From Thiolinea disciformis DSM 14473 (GTDB taxonomy: Bacteria > Pseudomonadota > Gammaproteobacteria > Thiotrichales > Thiotrichaceae): a stretch of 64,000 nt of DNA. The stretch is from contig NZ_AQVE01000002.1 of NCBI RefSeq assembly GCF_000371925.1, positions 202,864-266,863 on the forward strand. Reading direction: 5' to 3'. The notes beneath the pieces are model-generated. The model searched no databases. It was not told the DNA's origin and worked only from the letters and a program-made list of their open reading frames with translations. Both the position numbers and the translations under genes were made by a program. Positions 29,962-39,436 of this stretch are shown piece after piece (positions within the stretch are counted from its first letter, which is position 1; each line of letters begins with the position of its first letter).

Positions 29962-30048
29962 GAAACAACCCCATTTAATTTTGCTATTGTGTTTAAAAAA
30001 ATAAGTTGATGCGCTAGTGTAGAACCTAAGCCCCAGAAACAAAAGTTT

Positions 30049-30507
30049 TTAGCGTGTGCCGGAATGGCCAAAACCACCGGTTCCCCGTATGGTGGGTTTG
30101 AACTCATCGACTTGAGTTAAAGTGACTTGTACAACCGGAACAAAAACTAACTGCGCAATGCGCTCGCCCGGCTCAATCACAAAGCTGGTTTTGCCACGAT
30201 TCCAGCAGGAAATCATTAATTCGCCTTGATAATCTGAATCGATTAGTCCGACTAAATTACCCAAGACAATCCCATGTTTATGACCTAAGCCAGAGCGAGG
30301 TAAAATGACGGCTGCCAAGGCGTTATTATCGATATAAATGGCCATACCTGTGGGAATCAGTTGGGTATCGCCCGCGTGCAAAGTCAGCGCTTCATTCAAG
30401 CAAGCGCGTAAGTCCATACCAGCCGATCCCTCGGTGGCATAGGTAGGCAAGGGAAAGATTGAACCTAGGCGTGTGTCGAGGATTTTGAATTGTACCTTAG
30501 GGGTCAT
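30049..30507 (-). CDS. dut: Deoxyuridine 5'-triphosphate nucleotidohydrolase
   Basis: 152 residues, normal trimeric dUTPase length. Motif 1 [15 protein letters not shown], motif 2 [12 protein letters not shown] (phosphate binding), motif 3 [11 protein letters not shown] with the catalytic Asp, motif 4 [12 protein letters not shown] and motif 5 [12 protein letters not shown]. Hydrolyses dUTP to dUMP, limiting uracil in DNA and feeding thymidylate synthesis. The ATG at 30507 forms an ATGA overlap with the coaBC stop and has AAGGAA upstream, so the start is well fixed. coaBC-dut is a standard gammaproteobacterial pair. Confidence 0.97.
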   Translation of the reverse strand: MTPKVQFKILDTRLGSIFPLPTYATEGSAGMDLRACLNEALTLHAGDTQLIPTGMAIYIDNNALAAVILPRSGLGHKHGIVLGNLVGLIDSDYQGELMISCWNRGKTSFVIEPGERIAQLVFVPVVQVTLTQVDEFKPTIRGTGGFGHSGTR

Positions 30508-31706
30508 GCTTGCATTCCTTTCCATTGCTGATAACGTTGGCTAATAATAGCCATTAGCGCGCGTGCCAAGAGTTTTTTATCCATTTCGGGCAAACTTTGC
30601 GAGCCACCTTGCCAGACCACCTCTAAGGCATTGGTTGCGCGATCAAAACCTTTACCCTCAGCGACTGAGTTCGCGGCAATCATGTGGACACCTTTACGTT
30701 CTAATTTACCCCGCGCATATTCCATCAGATTTTGTGTTTCAGCCGCAAATCCTACCGTGAATAGCTTGGGATTTTCTTTTACCACCGTCACCAAAATATC
30801 GGTAGTGCGCGTCATTTCTAGCACCAATTGATCATTATTCTTTTTGATCTTTTGAGTCGCGACTTGTTTGGGCGTGTAGTCGGCTACGGCGGCGGTAGCA
30901 ATGAAAATATCATTCAAACCCGCAGCGTAGCGGGTTGCTTCTAGCATATCTGCCGCACTTTCTACCCAAATACGCTCAACACCAAGGGGTGTATCTAAGG
31001 CGACAGGGCCAGAAATCAAGGTCACACTGGCACCAAATTCTTGTGCAGCCGCTGCTACCGCGTAGCCCATTTTCCCAGAGCTACGATTGGTTAAGAAACG
31101 TACCGGATCAATCGCTTCACGCGTAGGGCCAGCGGTTAGTAAGATACGAATACCACTCAATAACTGGGGCTGTTGTAAGGCGGCCAGTATCGCTTCGGGT
31201 TCTAGCATACGACCCATGCCCACATCGCCACAGGCTTGCACCCCTTGATCTGGACCTAGAATAGCCACACCGCGCGATTGTAGGCGTTGTAAATTAGCTT
31301 GCGTGGCCGGATGCTTCCACATTTGCTGATTCATTGCGGGCGCAAGATACAAAGGTGCTGCTGAGGCTAAACATAAGGTGGTAAGCAAATCATCAGCGTG
31401 GCCGTGCGCAAAACGTGCCATGAGATCAGCCGTCGCAGGAGCAATCACAATCATGTCAGCCCAACGTGCTAATTCAATATGCCCCATACCGGCTTCTGCG
31501 GCTGTGTCCAAAAGTGTAGTATGCACCGGGTGGCTGGAGAGGGCTTGAAAAGTGAGTGGCTGAATGAACTCGCAGGCCGCAGGTGTCATACAAACCCGTA
31601 CTTGAGCACCTGCTTTAATCAGCAAGCGAGTCAGTTCAGCCGATTTATAAGCTGCAATACCGCCGCTTATCCCTAAAACAATGCGCTTGCCTAATAGAGC
31701 TGTCAT
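30504..31706 (-). CDS. coaBC: Phosphopantothenoylcysteine synthetase/decarboxylase
   Basis: 400 residues, a fusion. The N-terminal flavoprotein decarboxylase (about 1-190) shows [17 protein letters not shown], the catalytic-histidine segment [12 protein letters not shown] and [12 protein letters not shown]. The C-terminal synthetase (about 190-400) has [20 protein letters not shown] and the VGFAAET segment. It catalyses two consecutive steps of coenzyme A synthesis, joining 4'-phosphopantothenate to cysteine and decarboxylating the product. ATG at 31706 begins the conserved protein. Divergent from radC, a typical arrangement. Confidence 0.95.
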   Translation of the reverse strand: MTALLGKRIVLGISGGIAAYKSAELTRLLIKAGAQVRVCMTPAACEFIQPLTFQALSSHPVHTTLLDTAAEAGMGHIELARWADMIVIAPATADLMARFAHGHADDLLTTLCLASAAPLYLAPAMNQQMWKHPATQANLQRLQSRGVAILGPDQGVQACGDVGMGRMLEPEAILAALQQPQLLSGIRILLTAGPTREAIDPVRFLTNRSSGKMGYAVAAAAQEFGASVTLISGPVALDTPLGVERIWVESAADMLEATRYAAGLNDIFIATAAVADYTPKQVATQKIKKNNDQLVLEMTRTTDILVTVVKENPKLFTVGFAAETQNLMEYARGKLERKGVHMIAANSVAEGKGFDRATNALEVVWQGGSQSLPEMDKKLLARALMAIISQRYQQWKGMQA

Positions 31707-31759
31707 AAAATTTACAATGTATATCCACAAACCATAATTAAAAACTAAATCCTAACGCC

Positions 31760-32434
31760 ATGATACCTATTAAAGACTGGCCAGCCGATGAGCGGCCACG
31801 CGAGAAATTACTACTACGTGGTGCTCAGTCCTTATCCGATGCTGAACTCTTGGCGATTTTCTTGCGTACTGGCACGCGTGGCAAAACTGCTGTCGATTTA
31901 GCGCGCGAATTATTGCATGACTTCAATGGATTACGTGCTTTATTTGAAGCCGAAGAAGCACAATTTTGCCAAGCCAATGGTTTAGGACAAGCAAAATTCG
32001 TGCAAATGCAAGCCGTCTTGGAAATGTCCCGTCGTTATTTGCGCGAACGCTTAAAACGCGGTGACGTTTTATCCGATCCGGATGCGGTACGTCTATATCT
32101 CTTGGCTAAATTACGGGATCAACCGGCTGAAGTATTTGCTTGTGTCTTCTTAGATAATCGCCACCGTGTGATTGCGTTTGAGGAGTTATTTTTTGGCACG
32201 ATTGATAGTGCCAGTATTTATCCCCGCGAAGTAGTGCGCCGCGTGATGAAACACAATGCGGCGGCGGTGATTTTTGCACACAACCATCCCTCTGGTGTGG
32301 CCGAGCCGAGTCAGGCCGATGAGCGGATTACCCAAAAATTAAAAGACGCTTTAGCGTTATTGGACGTGCGGGTATTGGATCATTTTGTAATTGGTGATCA
32401 AGTCGTGTCATTTGCAGAACGAGGATTGTTATAA
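31760..32434 (+). CDS. radC: RadC-family JAB/MPN domain protein
   Basis: 224 residues. N-terminal UPF0758 helix-hairpin-helix part begins [15 protein letters not shown] and contains [15 protein letters not shown]. The C-terminal JAMM metalloprotease-like core has AHNHPSG with His174 and His176 and Asp187 (QADERITQ) as metal ligands. Despite the name it is not clearly a repair gene; family role is unsettled. Conserved genomic position opposite coaBC-dut. Length is standard. Confidence 0.95.
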   Translation: MIPIKDWPADERPREKLLLRGAQSLSDAELLAIFLRTGTRGKTAVDLARELLHDFNGLRALFEAEEAQFCQANGLGQAKFVQMQAVLEMSRRYLRERLKRGDVLSDPDAVRLYLLAKLRDQPAEVFACVFLDNRHRVIAFEELFFGTIDSASIYPREVVRRVMKHNAAAVIFAHNHPSGVAEPSQADERITQKLKDALALLDVRVLDHFVIGDQVVSFAERGLL

Positions 32435-32457
32435 AATCACATCCCTAGGGAGGCAAG

Positions 32458-33252
32458 CTAATATTTATTAGGCGCCTCCGTAATGTCTTGTTTAAATTCT
32501 GCTGCCAAGGCCACCGCCGATCTAGCTAACAATAAAGTGTCCACGCCTACTGCAATGAAGTTAGCTCCTTGTGCTTGATAATGGCGTGCTAGTTTAGGAT
32601 CAACAGAAAGAATGCCAGCAGCCTTACCCGCTTGGCGGATTTTGTGTAAGGCTTGTTCAATGGCAGCGCTTACCTCGGGATGATTGGGCTGGCCTAGATG
32701 CCCAAATGAGGCGGCTAAGTCCGCAGGGCCAATAAATACACCATCAATGCCATCCACTTGCAAAATAGCGTCTAAGTTGTCTAAGCCTTTGCGGTTTTCG
32801 ACTTGTATCAGTAAACAAATTTCATGATCGGCTGTTTGTAGATAATTCGGAATACGTCCCCAATTGGCAGCACGCGCTAAGGCTGTTCCCACACCACGGA
32901 TACCACGTGGCGGATAATGACAGGCTGCTGCAAGCATCGCCGCTTGCTCGCTGGTTTCCACCATCGGAATCAAGAGGGATTGTACGCCAATATCCAGCCA
33001 TTGCTTAATAATGCTAGGCGTGCCTTCAACCGGACGTGCTAGGACTTGAGTAGGGTAGGCGGCAGTAGCTTGTAATTGATGCAAGATAGTACGCATATCA
33101 TTGGGTGCATGTTCCCCATCTAATAAAATCCAATCGAAGCCTGAGCTGGCCGCTATTTCCGCACAAATGGGATCAACTAAACCTACCCAAAGACCATATT
33201 GGACTTGTTGTGCTTGAAGGGCTTGCTTAAAGTGATTTTTAGGTACTTGCAT
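32458..33252 (-). CDS. hpaI: 4-hydroxy-2-oxoheptanedioate aldolase
   Basis: 264 residues, class II metal-dependent aldolase of the HpcH/HpaI family: QYGLWVGLVDPICAEIAASS, FDWILLDGEHAPND, QVLARPVEG, VQSLLIPMVETSEQA and the metal ligand region LIQVENRKGLDN with VDGIDGVFIGPADLAAS. Splits 4-hydroxy-2-oxoheptanedioate into pyruvate and succinic semialdehyde, the last step of homoprotocatechuate meta-cleavage. It is the promoter-distal gene of the operon, eight bases after hpaH. A close relative acting on 2-keto-3-deoxy sugar acids is the alternative, but the operon decides. Confidence 0.93.
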   Translation of the reverse strand: MQVPKNHFKQALQAQQVQYGLWVGLVDPICAEIAASSGFDWILLDGEHAPNDMRTILHQLQATAAYPTQVLARPVEGTPSIIKQWLDIGVQSLLIPMVETSEQAAMLAAACHYPPRGIRGVGTALARAANWGRIPNYLQTADHEICLLIQVENRKGLDNLDAILQVDGIDGVFIGPADLAASFGHLGQPNHPEVSAAIEQALHKIRQAGKAAGILSVDPKLARHYQAQGANFIAVGVDTLLLARSAVALAAEFKQDITEAPNKY

Positions 33253-33260
33253 GATAATCC

Positions 33261-34067
33261 TTAAACAAAACGGCAGGCGATAGCCCCTAATGACCCATAA
33301 TCGACATGAAAGGTGTCGCCAGCGCGTGCAGGCACAGGGCGCGTGAATGAACCTGCTAAAATAATTTCACCGGGCTTGAGTGCAATATCATGTTTGGCGA
33401 ATTTATGGCATAGCCAGACAATACCATTCACGGGATTATTTAACACACCCGCAGCGACACCCGTTTCCTCAATAACACCATTACGATACAGCAAAGCGGC
33501 AGCCCAACGTAAATCAATCTCGGAAGGTTTTACGGCGCGACCACCTAATACAATACCCGCGTTGGCGGCATTATCGGAAATGGTATCGAAGACTTTGCGC
33601 GGGCGTTTCGATTCTGGATCGACGCGATGGCAACGCGCATCAATAATTTCTAGTGCAGGGATCACATAGTCGGTGGCATTTAAGACATCAAAACAGGTAA
33701 CTTGCGCACCTTTTAAGGGTTTGTGCAAAATAAACGCTAGTTCGACCTCAACCATAGGTGCAATGAAGCGTTGCATAGGAATATCTGAGCCTTCATGAAA
33801 CTGCATATCGTCCAAGAGTGTGCCAAAGTCTGGCTCATCAATCTGTGAAGATTGTTGCATGGCCCGTGAAGTGAGGCCGATTTTACGCCCCAAAATCTGA
33901 CGGCCTTCACTTATTTTGTGCTCCACCCATGCTTGTTGAATGGCATAGGCATCGTCCACATCCATAGTGGTGTGATCAAGGCTCAGTTGGCGTATTGGCG
34001 TGCGTTGTTTTTCCGCTGTGTCTAGGCTTAAGGCAGCTGCACGAATTTGCTCAGGACTTAAATTCAT
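33261..34067 (-). CDS. hpaH: 2-oxo-hepta-3-ene-1,7-dioate hydratase
   Basis: 268 residues of the fumarylacetoacetate hydrolase-like hydratase family: [40 protein letters not shown] in two blocks, [13 protein letters not shown] with the metal-binding glutamates, and ALEIIDARC. Adds water to 2-oxo-hept-3-ene-1,7-dioate, giving the aldolase substrate. Its ATG overlaps the hpaF stop by four bases (34064-34067), and hpaI follows. Length matches the family. Confidence 0.93.
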   Translation of the reverse strand: MNLSPEQIRAAALSLDTAEKQRTPIRQLSLDHTTMDVDDAYAIQQAWVEHKISEGRQILGRKIGLTSRAMQQSSQIDEPDFGTLLDDMQFHEGSDIPMQRFIAPMVEVELAFILHKPLKGAQVTCFDVLNATDYVIPALEIIDARCHRVDPESKRPRKVFDTISDNAANAGIVLGGRAVKPSEIDLRWAAALLYRNGVIEETGVAAGVLNNPVNGIVWLCHKFAKHDIALKPGEIILAGSFTRPVPARAGDTFHVDYGSLGAIACRFV

Positions 34068-34465
34068 ACCTGACCTTCTTTCGCTTTGAAGCGCTCATGA
34101 ACGTTATTATGTTTCCATGTACCCAATTCATTAAATTCATTCAAAGCCATGGAAAGCGCGATATAACGCTTGGCAAATTGCGCTGCAAAATGCGCTTTCA
34201 CTACGTCAAAGATGGCATCACCCGCTGTTTTACGTTGCGCTGGCGTACGTCCTTGCCCAATCGTTAGGGTAATATGCACAAAGGCATAATCCTCTTCGTC
34301 ATCTGCCATGCAATAGTCAGTCAGTTCAATCGCACGCGAACGAATCCCACCCACCGGAAAAATGCTGCCTTGCGCTATCATGGTTTGATTAAGCTTACGT
34401 AATAGTTGCGGTATAGCGGCTTCAGCTTTTAAATTGCTGGTGTATTCAAGGACAAGGTGCGGCAT
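34064..34465 (-). CDS. hpaF: 5-carboxymethyl-2-hydroxymuconate isomerase
   Basis: 133 residues. [12 protein letters not shown] carries the N-terminal proline (Pro2 after Met removal) used as catalytic base in the tautomerase superfamily; the middle [20 protein letters not shown] and [11 protein letters not shown] match CHMI enzymes. Moves the double bond of 5-carboxymethyl-2-hydroxymuconate to give the oxo tautomer that HpaG decarboxylates. Sits three bases after hpaD and overlaps hpaH, so it is inside the single operon. Confidence 0.93.
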   Translation of the reverse strand: MPHLVLEYTSNLKAEAAIPQLLRKLNQTMIAQGSIFPVGGIRSRAIELTDYCMADDEEDYAFVHITLTIGQGRTPAQRKTAGDAIFDVVKAHFAAQFAKRYIALSMALNEFNELGTWKHNNVHERFKAKEGQV

Positions 34466-34468
34466 AGC

Positions 34469-35335
34469 TTACTCCCTTGGGATGCCGGAAACCGGAAAAA
34501 TTACATTGATTTGGCCTGTGCCAGAGCTACCGAAGTAGGGAGTGATTACCTCGGCCTTTCCGTTATATTTATCCCAGCCTAAAGCGCCTAATAGCATTGC
34601 GGTATCGTGCATAAATCCTTCTCCCATGCACTTTTCGGCATATTCCGGTAGCATTTCGGTAAAAGTTTGCCATTCACCGTTTTCCCACAGCTCCACCACG
34701 CGTCGATCCACCAGCTCCAAAAAAGGCGACCAGACCTTGTGAAGGTATTGCTCAGAAACACCATTTTGGGCAAACCGATGCGATAAAGAACCGCTAGCAA
34801 AAATCGCTACTGTCCCCTGATAATCCTGCTCAATCGCTTCACGAATGGCCGCGCCTAAGCGCGCGCTATCCGCTAAATTGTGTACGGTGCATAAAGCAGA
34901 AACTGAGACTACTTTAAAATGACGATCTTGATTCATATAGCGCATAGGAACGAGTGTGCCATATTCCAAAGACAAGCTAGTGTCTGAATGGGCGCGTGCA
35001 TTAACACAGGCATTGGTCGCTGCTTTGGCTAGTGATTCCCCTAGCTCCACATTGCCATCGTATTCATAAGGCATATTTTTAATAAAGTGTGGCAATTCAT
35101 TACTGGTATAAATGCCTTTAAAATGTGCTGCATTATTAATATGATAGCCCGAATTCACTAGCCAATGCGTGTCGAATACCACAATCGTATCAACGCCTAA
35201 GGCACGGCAGCGGCGACTTATTTCATAATGCCCCTCAATCGCGGCTTGGCGGCAACCCTGATGTTTGCCGGTCAATTCAGATAAATACATCGATGGGACA
35301 TGCGTAATTTTTGCTGCTAGCGCTAAATTGCCCAT
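34469..35335 (-). CDS. hpaD: 3,4-dihydroxyphenylacetate 2,3-dioxygenase
   Basis: 288 residues, class III extradiol dioxygenase (LigB type). Iron-ligand histidines fit ITHVPSMYLSELTG (His12) and VVFDTHWLVNSGYH (His57); the acidic ligand lies further on, and the substrate-side histidine fits ASGSLSHRFAQNG. Opens the ring of homoprotocatechuate next to the hydroxyl groups, giving 5-carboxymethyl-2-hydroxymuconate semialdehyde. It lies between hpaE and hpaF, nine and three bases away. Confidence 0.93.
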   Translation of the reverse strand: MGNLALAAKITHVPSMYLSELTGKHQGCRQAAIEGHYEISRRCRALGVDTIVVFDTHWLVNSGYHINNAAHFKGIYTSNELPHFIKNMPYEYDGNVELGESLAKAATNACVNARAHSDTSLSLEYGTLVPMRYMNQDRHFKVVSVSALCTVHNLADSARLGAAIREAIEQDYQGTVAIFASGSLSHRFAQNGVSEQYLHKVWSPFLELVDRRVVELWENGEWQTFTEMLPEYAEKCMGEGFMHDTAMLLGALGWDKYNGKAEVITPYFGSSGTGQINVIFPVSGIPRE

Positions 35336-35344
35336 AAATGCCCC

Positions 35345-36799
35345 TCACGCGCCCCAACGAGGAATGTGGTGATGTCCCAAGGAAATACACACGTTTTTTG
35401 GCTCAGTGAAAACTTCATAGCTCCAGTGCCCCCCTTCGCGACCTGTGCCAGAAGCTTTTGTGCCACCAAAGGGTTGGCGTAAATCGCGCACATTTTGGCT
35501 ATTCACAAACACCATACCTGCTTCCAAGCCACGTGCCATGCGCAAAGCACGCCCAGTACTTTCAGTCCACACATAAGATGACAAACCATAGTCGGTGTCA
35601 TTGGCGATTTGTAGGGCGTGAGCTTCGTCCTTAAATGGAATAATGCAAGCGACCGGGCCGAAAATTTCGTCTTGCGCGATTTTCATTCGATTATCTACAT
35701 CCGCAAATACTGTGGCTTCGACCCAATGACCGTTTTTAAATTTATCTGGCAAAGTGGGCACGCCACCACCTGTGACTAAGCGTGCGCCTTCACGAATGCC
35801 CGTTTCAATATAGCCAGTGACTTTTTTCCAGTGATCGCGACTAATCAAAGGGCCAATAATCGTTTGGGGATCATGAGGATCACCCACTCGCAGCTTTTTC
35901 GCACGTTCTGCAAAGTGTTCCACGAACTGATCATAAATCGTTTCTTGGACTAAGATGCGTGAACCAGCGGTGCAGCGTTGTCCATTATTAGAAAAAATCA
36001 TGAAGATAGCAGAGTCTAAAGCGCGTTCTTGATCAGCATCAGCGAAAATAATATTCGGGGATTTGCCACCTAATTCCATTGAGAATTTTTTCAAGCCAGC
36101 ACGCTGCATGATTAAATTGCCGGTCATGGTGCTGCCGGTAAAGGAAACTGCACGCACATCTTTGTGGCGCACCAAGGCATCACCAGCCGTATTGCCAAAG
36201 CCATGTACTACATTGAACACCCCTTTAGGAATACCTGCCTCTAAGGCTAATTTGCCCAAATAATCAGCGGTTAGCGGGGATAATTCCGACATTTTTAACA
36301 CGGCGGTATTACCCAAAGCAAGCGCGGGTGCGGTTTTCCAAGTAGCGGTCATGAATGGCACATTCCACGGTGAAATGAGTGCGCAGACACCGACTGGTTG
36401 GAAAAGCGTGTAGTTAAGGTGTTGGTCATCCGATTGATAGCAGTCACCATCCATACGCACGCATTGTTCGGCAAAGAAATTGAAATTATGCGAGGCGCGT
36501 GGAATGAGGGCTTTGGCTGTTTGCCCAATGACCTGACCACAATCATCGGTTTCGAGTTTAGCGATTTCGGGGACATGCTGATCGATTAACTCACCCAAAC
36601 GGCGCATTAATTTGGCGCGCTCTGCGGCAGGTTTATTGGCCCATGCTGGAAAAGCTTGTTTGGCAGCAGCAACCGCAGCCTTGACTTCTTCCTGACCGCC
36701 AGACGCTACTTCATCCAGCACTGCATTAGTAGCAGGATTCAGCGTTTCGAAGGTTTGGGCACTTTCAATAAATTCGCCATTAATCAAATGTTTAATCAT
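35345..36799 (-). CDS. hpaE: 5-carboxymethyl-2-hydroxymuconate semialdehyde dehydrogenase
   Basis: 484 residues, aldehyde dehydrogenase superfamily. Cofactor region LISPWNVPFMTATWK and VSFTGSTMTGNLI, catalytic Glu in SMELGGKSPNII and catalytic Cys in NNGQRCTAGSRILV. Oxidises the ring-opened semialdehyde to the acid with NAD. Start directly abuts the hpaG2 stop (no spacer). The wording of the C-terminal SLGHHHIPRWG is characteristic of HpaE. Confidence 0.95.
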   Translation of the reverse strand: MIKHLINGEFIESAQTFETLNPATNAVLDEVASGGQEEVKAAVAAAKQAFPAWANKPAAERAKLMRRLGELIDQHVPEIAKLETDDCGQVIGQTAKALIPRASHNFNFFAEQCVRMDGDCYQSDDQHLNYTLFQPVGVCALISPWNVPFMTATWKTAPALALGNTAVLKMSELSPLTADYLGKLALEAGIPKGVFNVVHGFGNTAGDALVRHKDVRAVSFTGSTMTGNLIMQRAGLKKFSMELGGKSPNIIFADADQERALDSAIFMIFSNNGQRCTAGSRILVQETIYDQFVEHFAERAKKLRVGDPHDPQTIIGPLISRDHWKKVTGYIETGIREGARLVTGGGVPTLPDKFKNGHWVEATVFADVDNRMKIAQDEIFGPVACIIPFKDEAHALQIANDTDYGLSSYVWTESTGRALRMARGLEAGMVFVNSQNVRDLRQPFGGTKASGTGREGGHWSYEVFTEPKNVCISLGHHHIPRWGA

Positions 36800-37576
36800 T
36801 TATGTATTACCTATACGGTGCTGTCCAAACCAAGTCACATCATCCACGATGGTATTGACTAAACGCCCAATTTTTTCAATTTCGGTGACCACTTCATCGC
36901 CTACTTTTACATCCGCAAGACCTTCCGGTGTGCCGGTAAGAATGATGTCACCCACATTTAAAGTCATGAATTCGGATAAATAAGCAATTAAATAGGGAAT
37001 ATCGAAAATCATGTCGCGTGTCGTACCACTTTGTGTTTGTTGCCCATTAACAAAACTTGCTAATTTCAAATCCATCGGATTCGGAATATCCTGCGCTTCG
37101 ACCAACCAAGGGCCTAAAGGGGTGCAGGCATCACGGTTTTTCACACGCAAATTGGGGCGGTAGTAGTTTTCCAAATAATCACGAATCGCATAATCATTCG
37201 CGACGGTATAACCCTGCACATAGTGATAAGCATCTTCAGATTTAATGTGTTTGCCTTTGCGTCCAATCACGACCGCTAACTCGCACTCATAGTGCATGAA
37301 CGTTGCATCGGCAGGGCGACGGGTAAGCGCGCGATGGCCGACAAAGGTATTAGCACCTTTTAAAAAAATCAGCGGTTTTTCAGGGGCTTTAAAAGATAGT
37401 TCGGCTGCATGATCGGCGTAATTTAAACCTAAGGCGAATACGGTTTGCGGCTCTACAGGGGGCAACCACATCACTTCGCTTTCATTTACTAAACGTCCAT
37501 CTGGCAGTTGAACTTGGCCTTCTTTCTCCGTCACGGTGTGGATGGAAGCATTCCATACAATACGCCCGTATTTCAT
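36800..37576 (-). CDS. hpaG2: HpaG2: 2-hydroxyhepta-2,4-diene-1,7-dioate isomerase/decarboxylase, second half
   Basis: 258 residues, fumarylacetoacetate hydrolase fold. FALGLNYADHAAEL, FLKGANTFVG, YECELAVVIGRKGK with metal-binding Glu residues, VANDYAIRDYLENYYRPNLR and ILTGTPEGLADVKVGDEV. With HpaG1 it decarboxylates and isomerises the 5-carboxy-oxo-heptenedioate. In E. coli the two are one bifunctional HpaG chain; here they are separate genes overlapping by four bases. Confidence 0.9.
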   Translation of the reverse strand: MKYGRIVWNASIHTVTEKEGQVQLPDGRLVNESEVMWLPPVEPQTVFALGLNYADHAAELSFKAPEKPLIFLKGANTFVGHRALTRRPADATFMHYECELAVVIGRKGKHIKSEDAYHYVQGYTVANDYAIRDYLENYYRPNLRVKNRDACTPLGPWLVEAQDIPNPMDLKLASFVNGQQTQSGTTRDMIFDIPYLIAYLSEFMTLNVGDIILTGTPEGLADVKVGDEVVTEIEKIGRLVNTIVDDVTWFGQHRIGNT

Positions 37577-38226
37577 GCGGCGGCCTCCACCTTAAAATGC
37601 AAGGACTCAAGCCCTTCAATGCTAATCTGTACGTTATCACCGCTTTGTGCCTGTGGCGCGCGATAAGGCACACCGATAAGTAATACATCACCTCGGTTTA
37701 AGGTAATAAATTCGCTGATATCTTGGAGAAGTTGCGGGATTGAGCGCAGTGCATCACTTATCGAGCGTGTTGACACTATTTGATCGTTAATTAGAGTGTG
37801 AAGCGATAAGGGCATTAAATGCTGCACTTCAGACCATGGGCTTAGGTGTGTAGCCATTGGGCAGGCGCCATCGAAACATTTTTCACGGATGGCGGGGCGA
37901 TAGTAACTGTCATGCGGCAAACTTAAATCCGCAACGCTCATCACGCCAGAGATATGCTCCAAAGCCTGCGCAGCGTTGACGCGACTTGCCGGTTTGCCAA
38001 TCACTAAACCTAAGCTAGCACCGACTTCCACGCTATGCTCGCCCTTCGGTAGGGTGATACTTGATCCTGAGTCGACGAAAGTATTACGCGGTTTAATATA
38101 AAGCACAGGCGCTTTAGGTGGTGTTTGGTAGGGTGCTTGTGCAAATTGCGACGCTAAAAGCGCTAAGGAGTGTTGGTCATTCAGAATGACACCATAAACG
38201 CTTCCCAGTGGTGGGCGAGCCATCAT
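37573..38226 (-). CDS. hpaG1: HpaG1: decarboxylase/isomerase first half
   Basis: 217 residues, also of the fumarylacetoacetate hydrolase fold but shorter: PPKAPVLYIKPRNTF, HSVEVGASLGLVIGKPASRV, VADLSLPHDSYYRPAIREKC and VLLIGVPYRAPQAQSGDNV. Corresponds to the N-terminal half of enteric HpaG. First gene of the seven-gene catabolic operon and divergent from hpaR, across an operator-like region. The start ATG lies at 38226, with another ATG three bases downstream (38223). Confidence 0.9.
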   Translation of the reverse strand: MMARPPLGSVYGVILNDQHSLALLASQFAQAPYQTPPKAPVLYIKPRNTFVDSGSSITLPKGEHSVEVGASLGLVIGKPASRVNAAQALEHISGVMSVADLSLPHDSYYRPAIREKCFDGACPMATHLSPWSEVQHLMPLSLHTLINDQIVSTRSISDALRSIPQLLQDISEFITLNRGDVLLIGVPYRAPQAQSGDNVQISIEGLESLHFKVEAAA

Positions 38227-38246
38227 CGTGCCATACTCCTCTGTGA

Positions 38247-38279
38247 TTGCTAATATGTTAGTGAATATAGTTGCTAATA
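38247..38279. promoter_or_regulatory. Putative HpaR operator between hpaG1 and hpaR
   Basis: TTGCTAATA occurs twice in direct orientation (38247-38255 and 38271-38279, period 24). The first copy is half of an imperfect inverted repeat, TTGCTAA-TATG-TTAGTGAA (38247-38265). MarR proteins bind dyads of this type, and the site lies in the divergent promoter region. Binding is inference. Confidence 0.45.
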
Positions 38280-38349
38280 GATGAGCTTGTCAATGATTTG
38301 GACTGGCTTAAACTAGCGCAATTGATTTAGAGGCTTGGATAGGCAAGGC

Positions 38350-38847
38350 ATGACGCAAAAAATCCCCCAACGTAATTTACCGTTACTGTTGTTACAGGCG
38401 CGCGAAGTTTTTATGCCACACTTTCGTCCGATTCTGAATTATGCGGGCTTAACCGAGCAGCAATGGCGCATTTTGCGCGTTTTGCACGAAATTGGAGCGC
38501 TGGAGCCACGTCAGATTTGTGAGCACTGTATGATTTATAGCTCGAGCCTAGCTGGTATTTTAAAGCGTATGGAGGAGTTGACTCTGATTACGCGTTATCC
38601 CGTAGAACAAGACAAGCGCCGTATGTTGATTGATCTGACTGAGAAAAGCCGAGCCTTAATTACCGAAGTAACGCCCTTAATTATTGAGCAGTACCATTAT
38701 GTGCGCGAAGCCTTTGGCGTTGCGTTGGTGGATCAACTTTATGATAGTCTGGATGCGTTAATTGCACAGCAAGAGCGAAGTGTGAAACGGGTTTCCTTGC
38801 CGCAGTTTAAAGCCTTATCTGACCAAGAAGAGGGGAGTCATTCATAA
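38350..38847 (+). CDS. hpaR: MarR-family repressor of homoprotocatechuate degradation, HpaR
   Basis: 165 residues. Winged helix-turn-helix of the MarR type: LTEQQWRILRVLHEIGALEPRQI, recognition helix around YSSSLAGILKRMEELTLI, wing around QDKRRMLIDLT. The N-terminal RNLPLLLLQAREVFMPHFRPIL matches the family-specific HpaR start. Expected to repress the divergent hpa operon and respond to aromatic intermediate. ATG at 38350 is chosen over an in-frame TTG at 38335. A terminator follows. Confidence 0.92.
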   Translation: MTQKIPQRNLPLLLLQAREVFMPHFRPILNYAGLTEQQWRILRVLHEIGALEPRQICEHCMIYSSSLAGILKRMEELTLITRYPVEQDKRRMLIDLTEKSRALITEVTPLIIEQYHYVREAFGVALVDQLYDSLDALIAQQERSVKRVSLPQFKALSDQEEGSHS

Positions 38848-38883
38848 TCTCAACCCTTCCGTAGGGTTGGACGGGTTGAGATT
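38846..38883. terminator. Bidirectional intrinsic terminator between hpaR and mscL
   Basis: AATCTCAACCC (38846-38856) pairs perfectly with GGGTTGAGATT (38873-38883). The stem overlaps the last codon/stop of hpaR and lies 15 bases before the mscL stop on the other strand. Followed by TTAT on the plus side. Confidence 0.7.
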
Positions 38884-38897
38884 TTATACCAAGCGGC

Positions 38898-39296
38898 TTA
38901 GTGTTTTTGTTGTGCTAACAAATCACGAATTTGAGTGAGCAATTCTTCTTGTGAGGGGCCAGCAGGAGCGGCTTCTTCTTTCTTGCGCGATACTTTATTA
39001 AGGCCTTTAATGAGTAAGAAAATGGCAAAGGCGATAATAATAAAATTCACCATGGTTTGAATAAAAGAACCGTAATTAATGGTGACAGCAGGCTGGCCTT
39101 CTAGAATGGCGGGTAGATTAAACTTTAATCCTGAAAAATCTACACCCCCCATCAACCATCCAATAGGAGGCATGATGACATCTTTCACTAAAGAATCCAC
39201 AATCTTACCGAAGGCGCCACCAATCACGACACCGACTGCTAAGTCGATTACATTGCCACGCATCGCAAATTCTTTAAATTCTTTAAAAAAGCTCAT
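38898..39296 (-). CDS. mscL: Large-conductance mechanosensitive channel
   Basis: 132 residues. [20 protein letters not shown] is the typical amphipathic N-terminus, followed by the pore helix [17 protein letters not shown], the periplasmic loop and the second helix [19 protein letters not shown]. The C-terminal bundle helix [16 protein letters not shown] ends the protein. Opens under membrane tension to release solutes on osmotic downshock. The ATG at 39296 is chosen because the 17-residue in-frame extension is not part of the family. Confidence 0.96.
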   Translation of the reverse strand: MSFFKEFKEFAMRGNVIDLAVGVVIGGAFGKIVDSLVKDVIMPPIGWLMGGVDFSGLKFNLPAILEGQPAVTINYGSFIQTMVNFIIIAFAIFLLIKGLNKVSRKKEEAAPAGPSQEELLTQIRDLLAQQKH

Positions 39297-39436
39297 GAAA
39301 CAGTAACTCCATAGTGTTGTTAAAAATATCCATATTTTGGATAGCATTGTGTGTCGCAGCGAAGCGCTGCTAGGTTTAAACGCGCAAGCGAAATACTTTA
39401 AGTTAGCACAATCCTAGTATTTAGTAGGCGTTTTAC

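Noticed and set aside
32442..32451. Short palindrome TCCCTAGGGA between radC and hpaI
   Set aside because: Ten bases only, no loop and no T-run; too weak for a terminator or operator.
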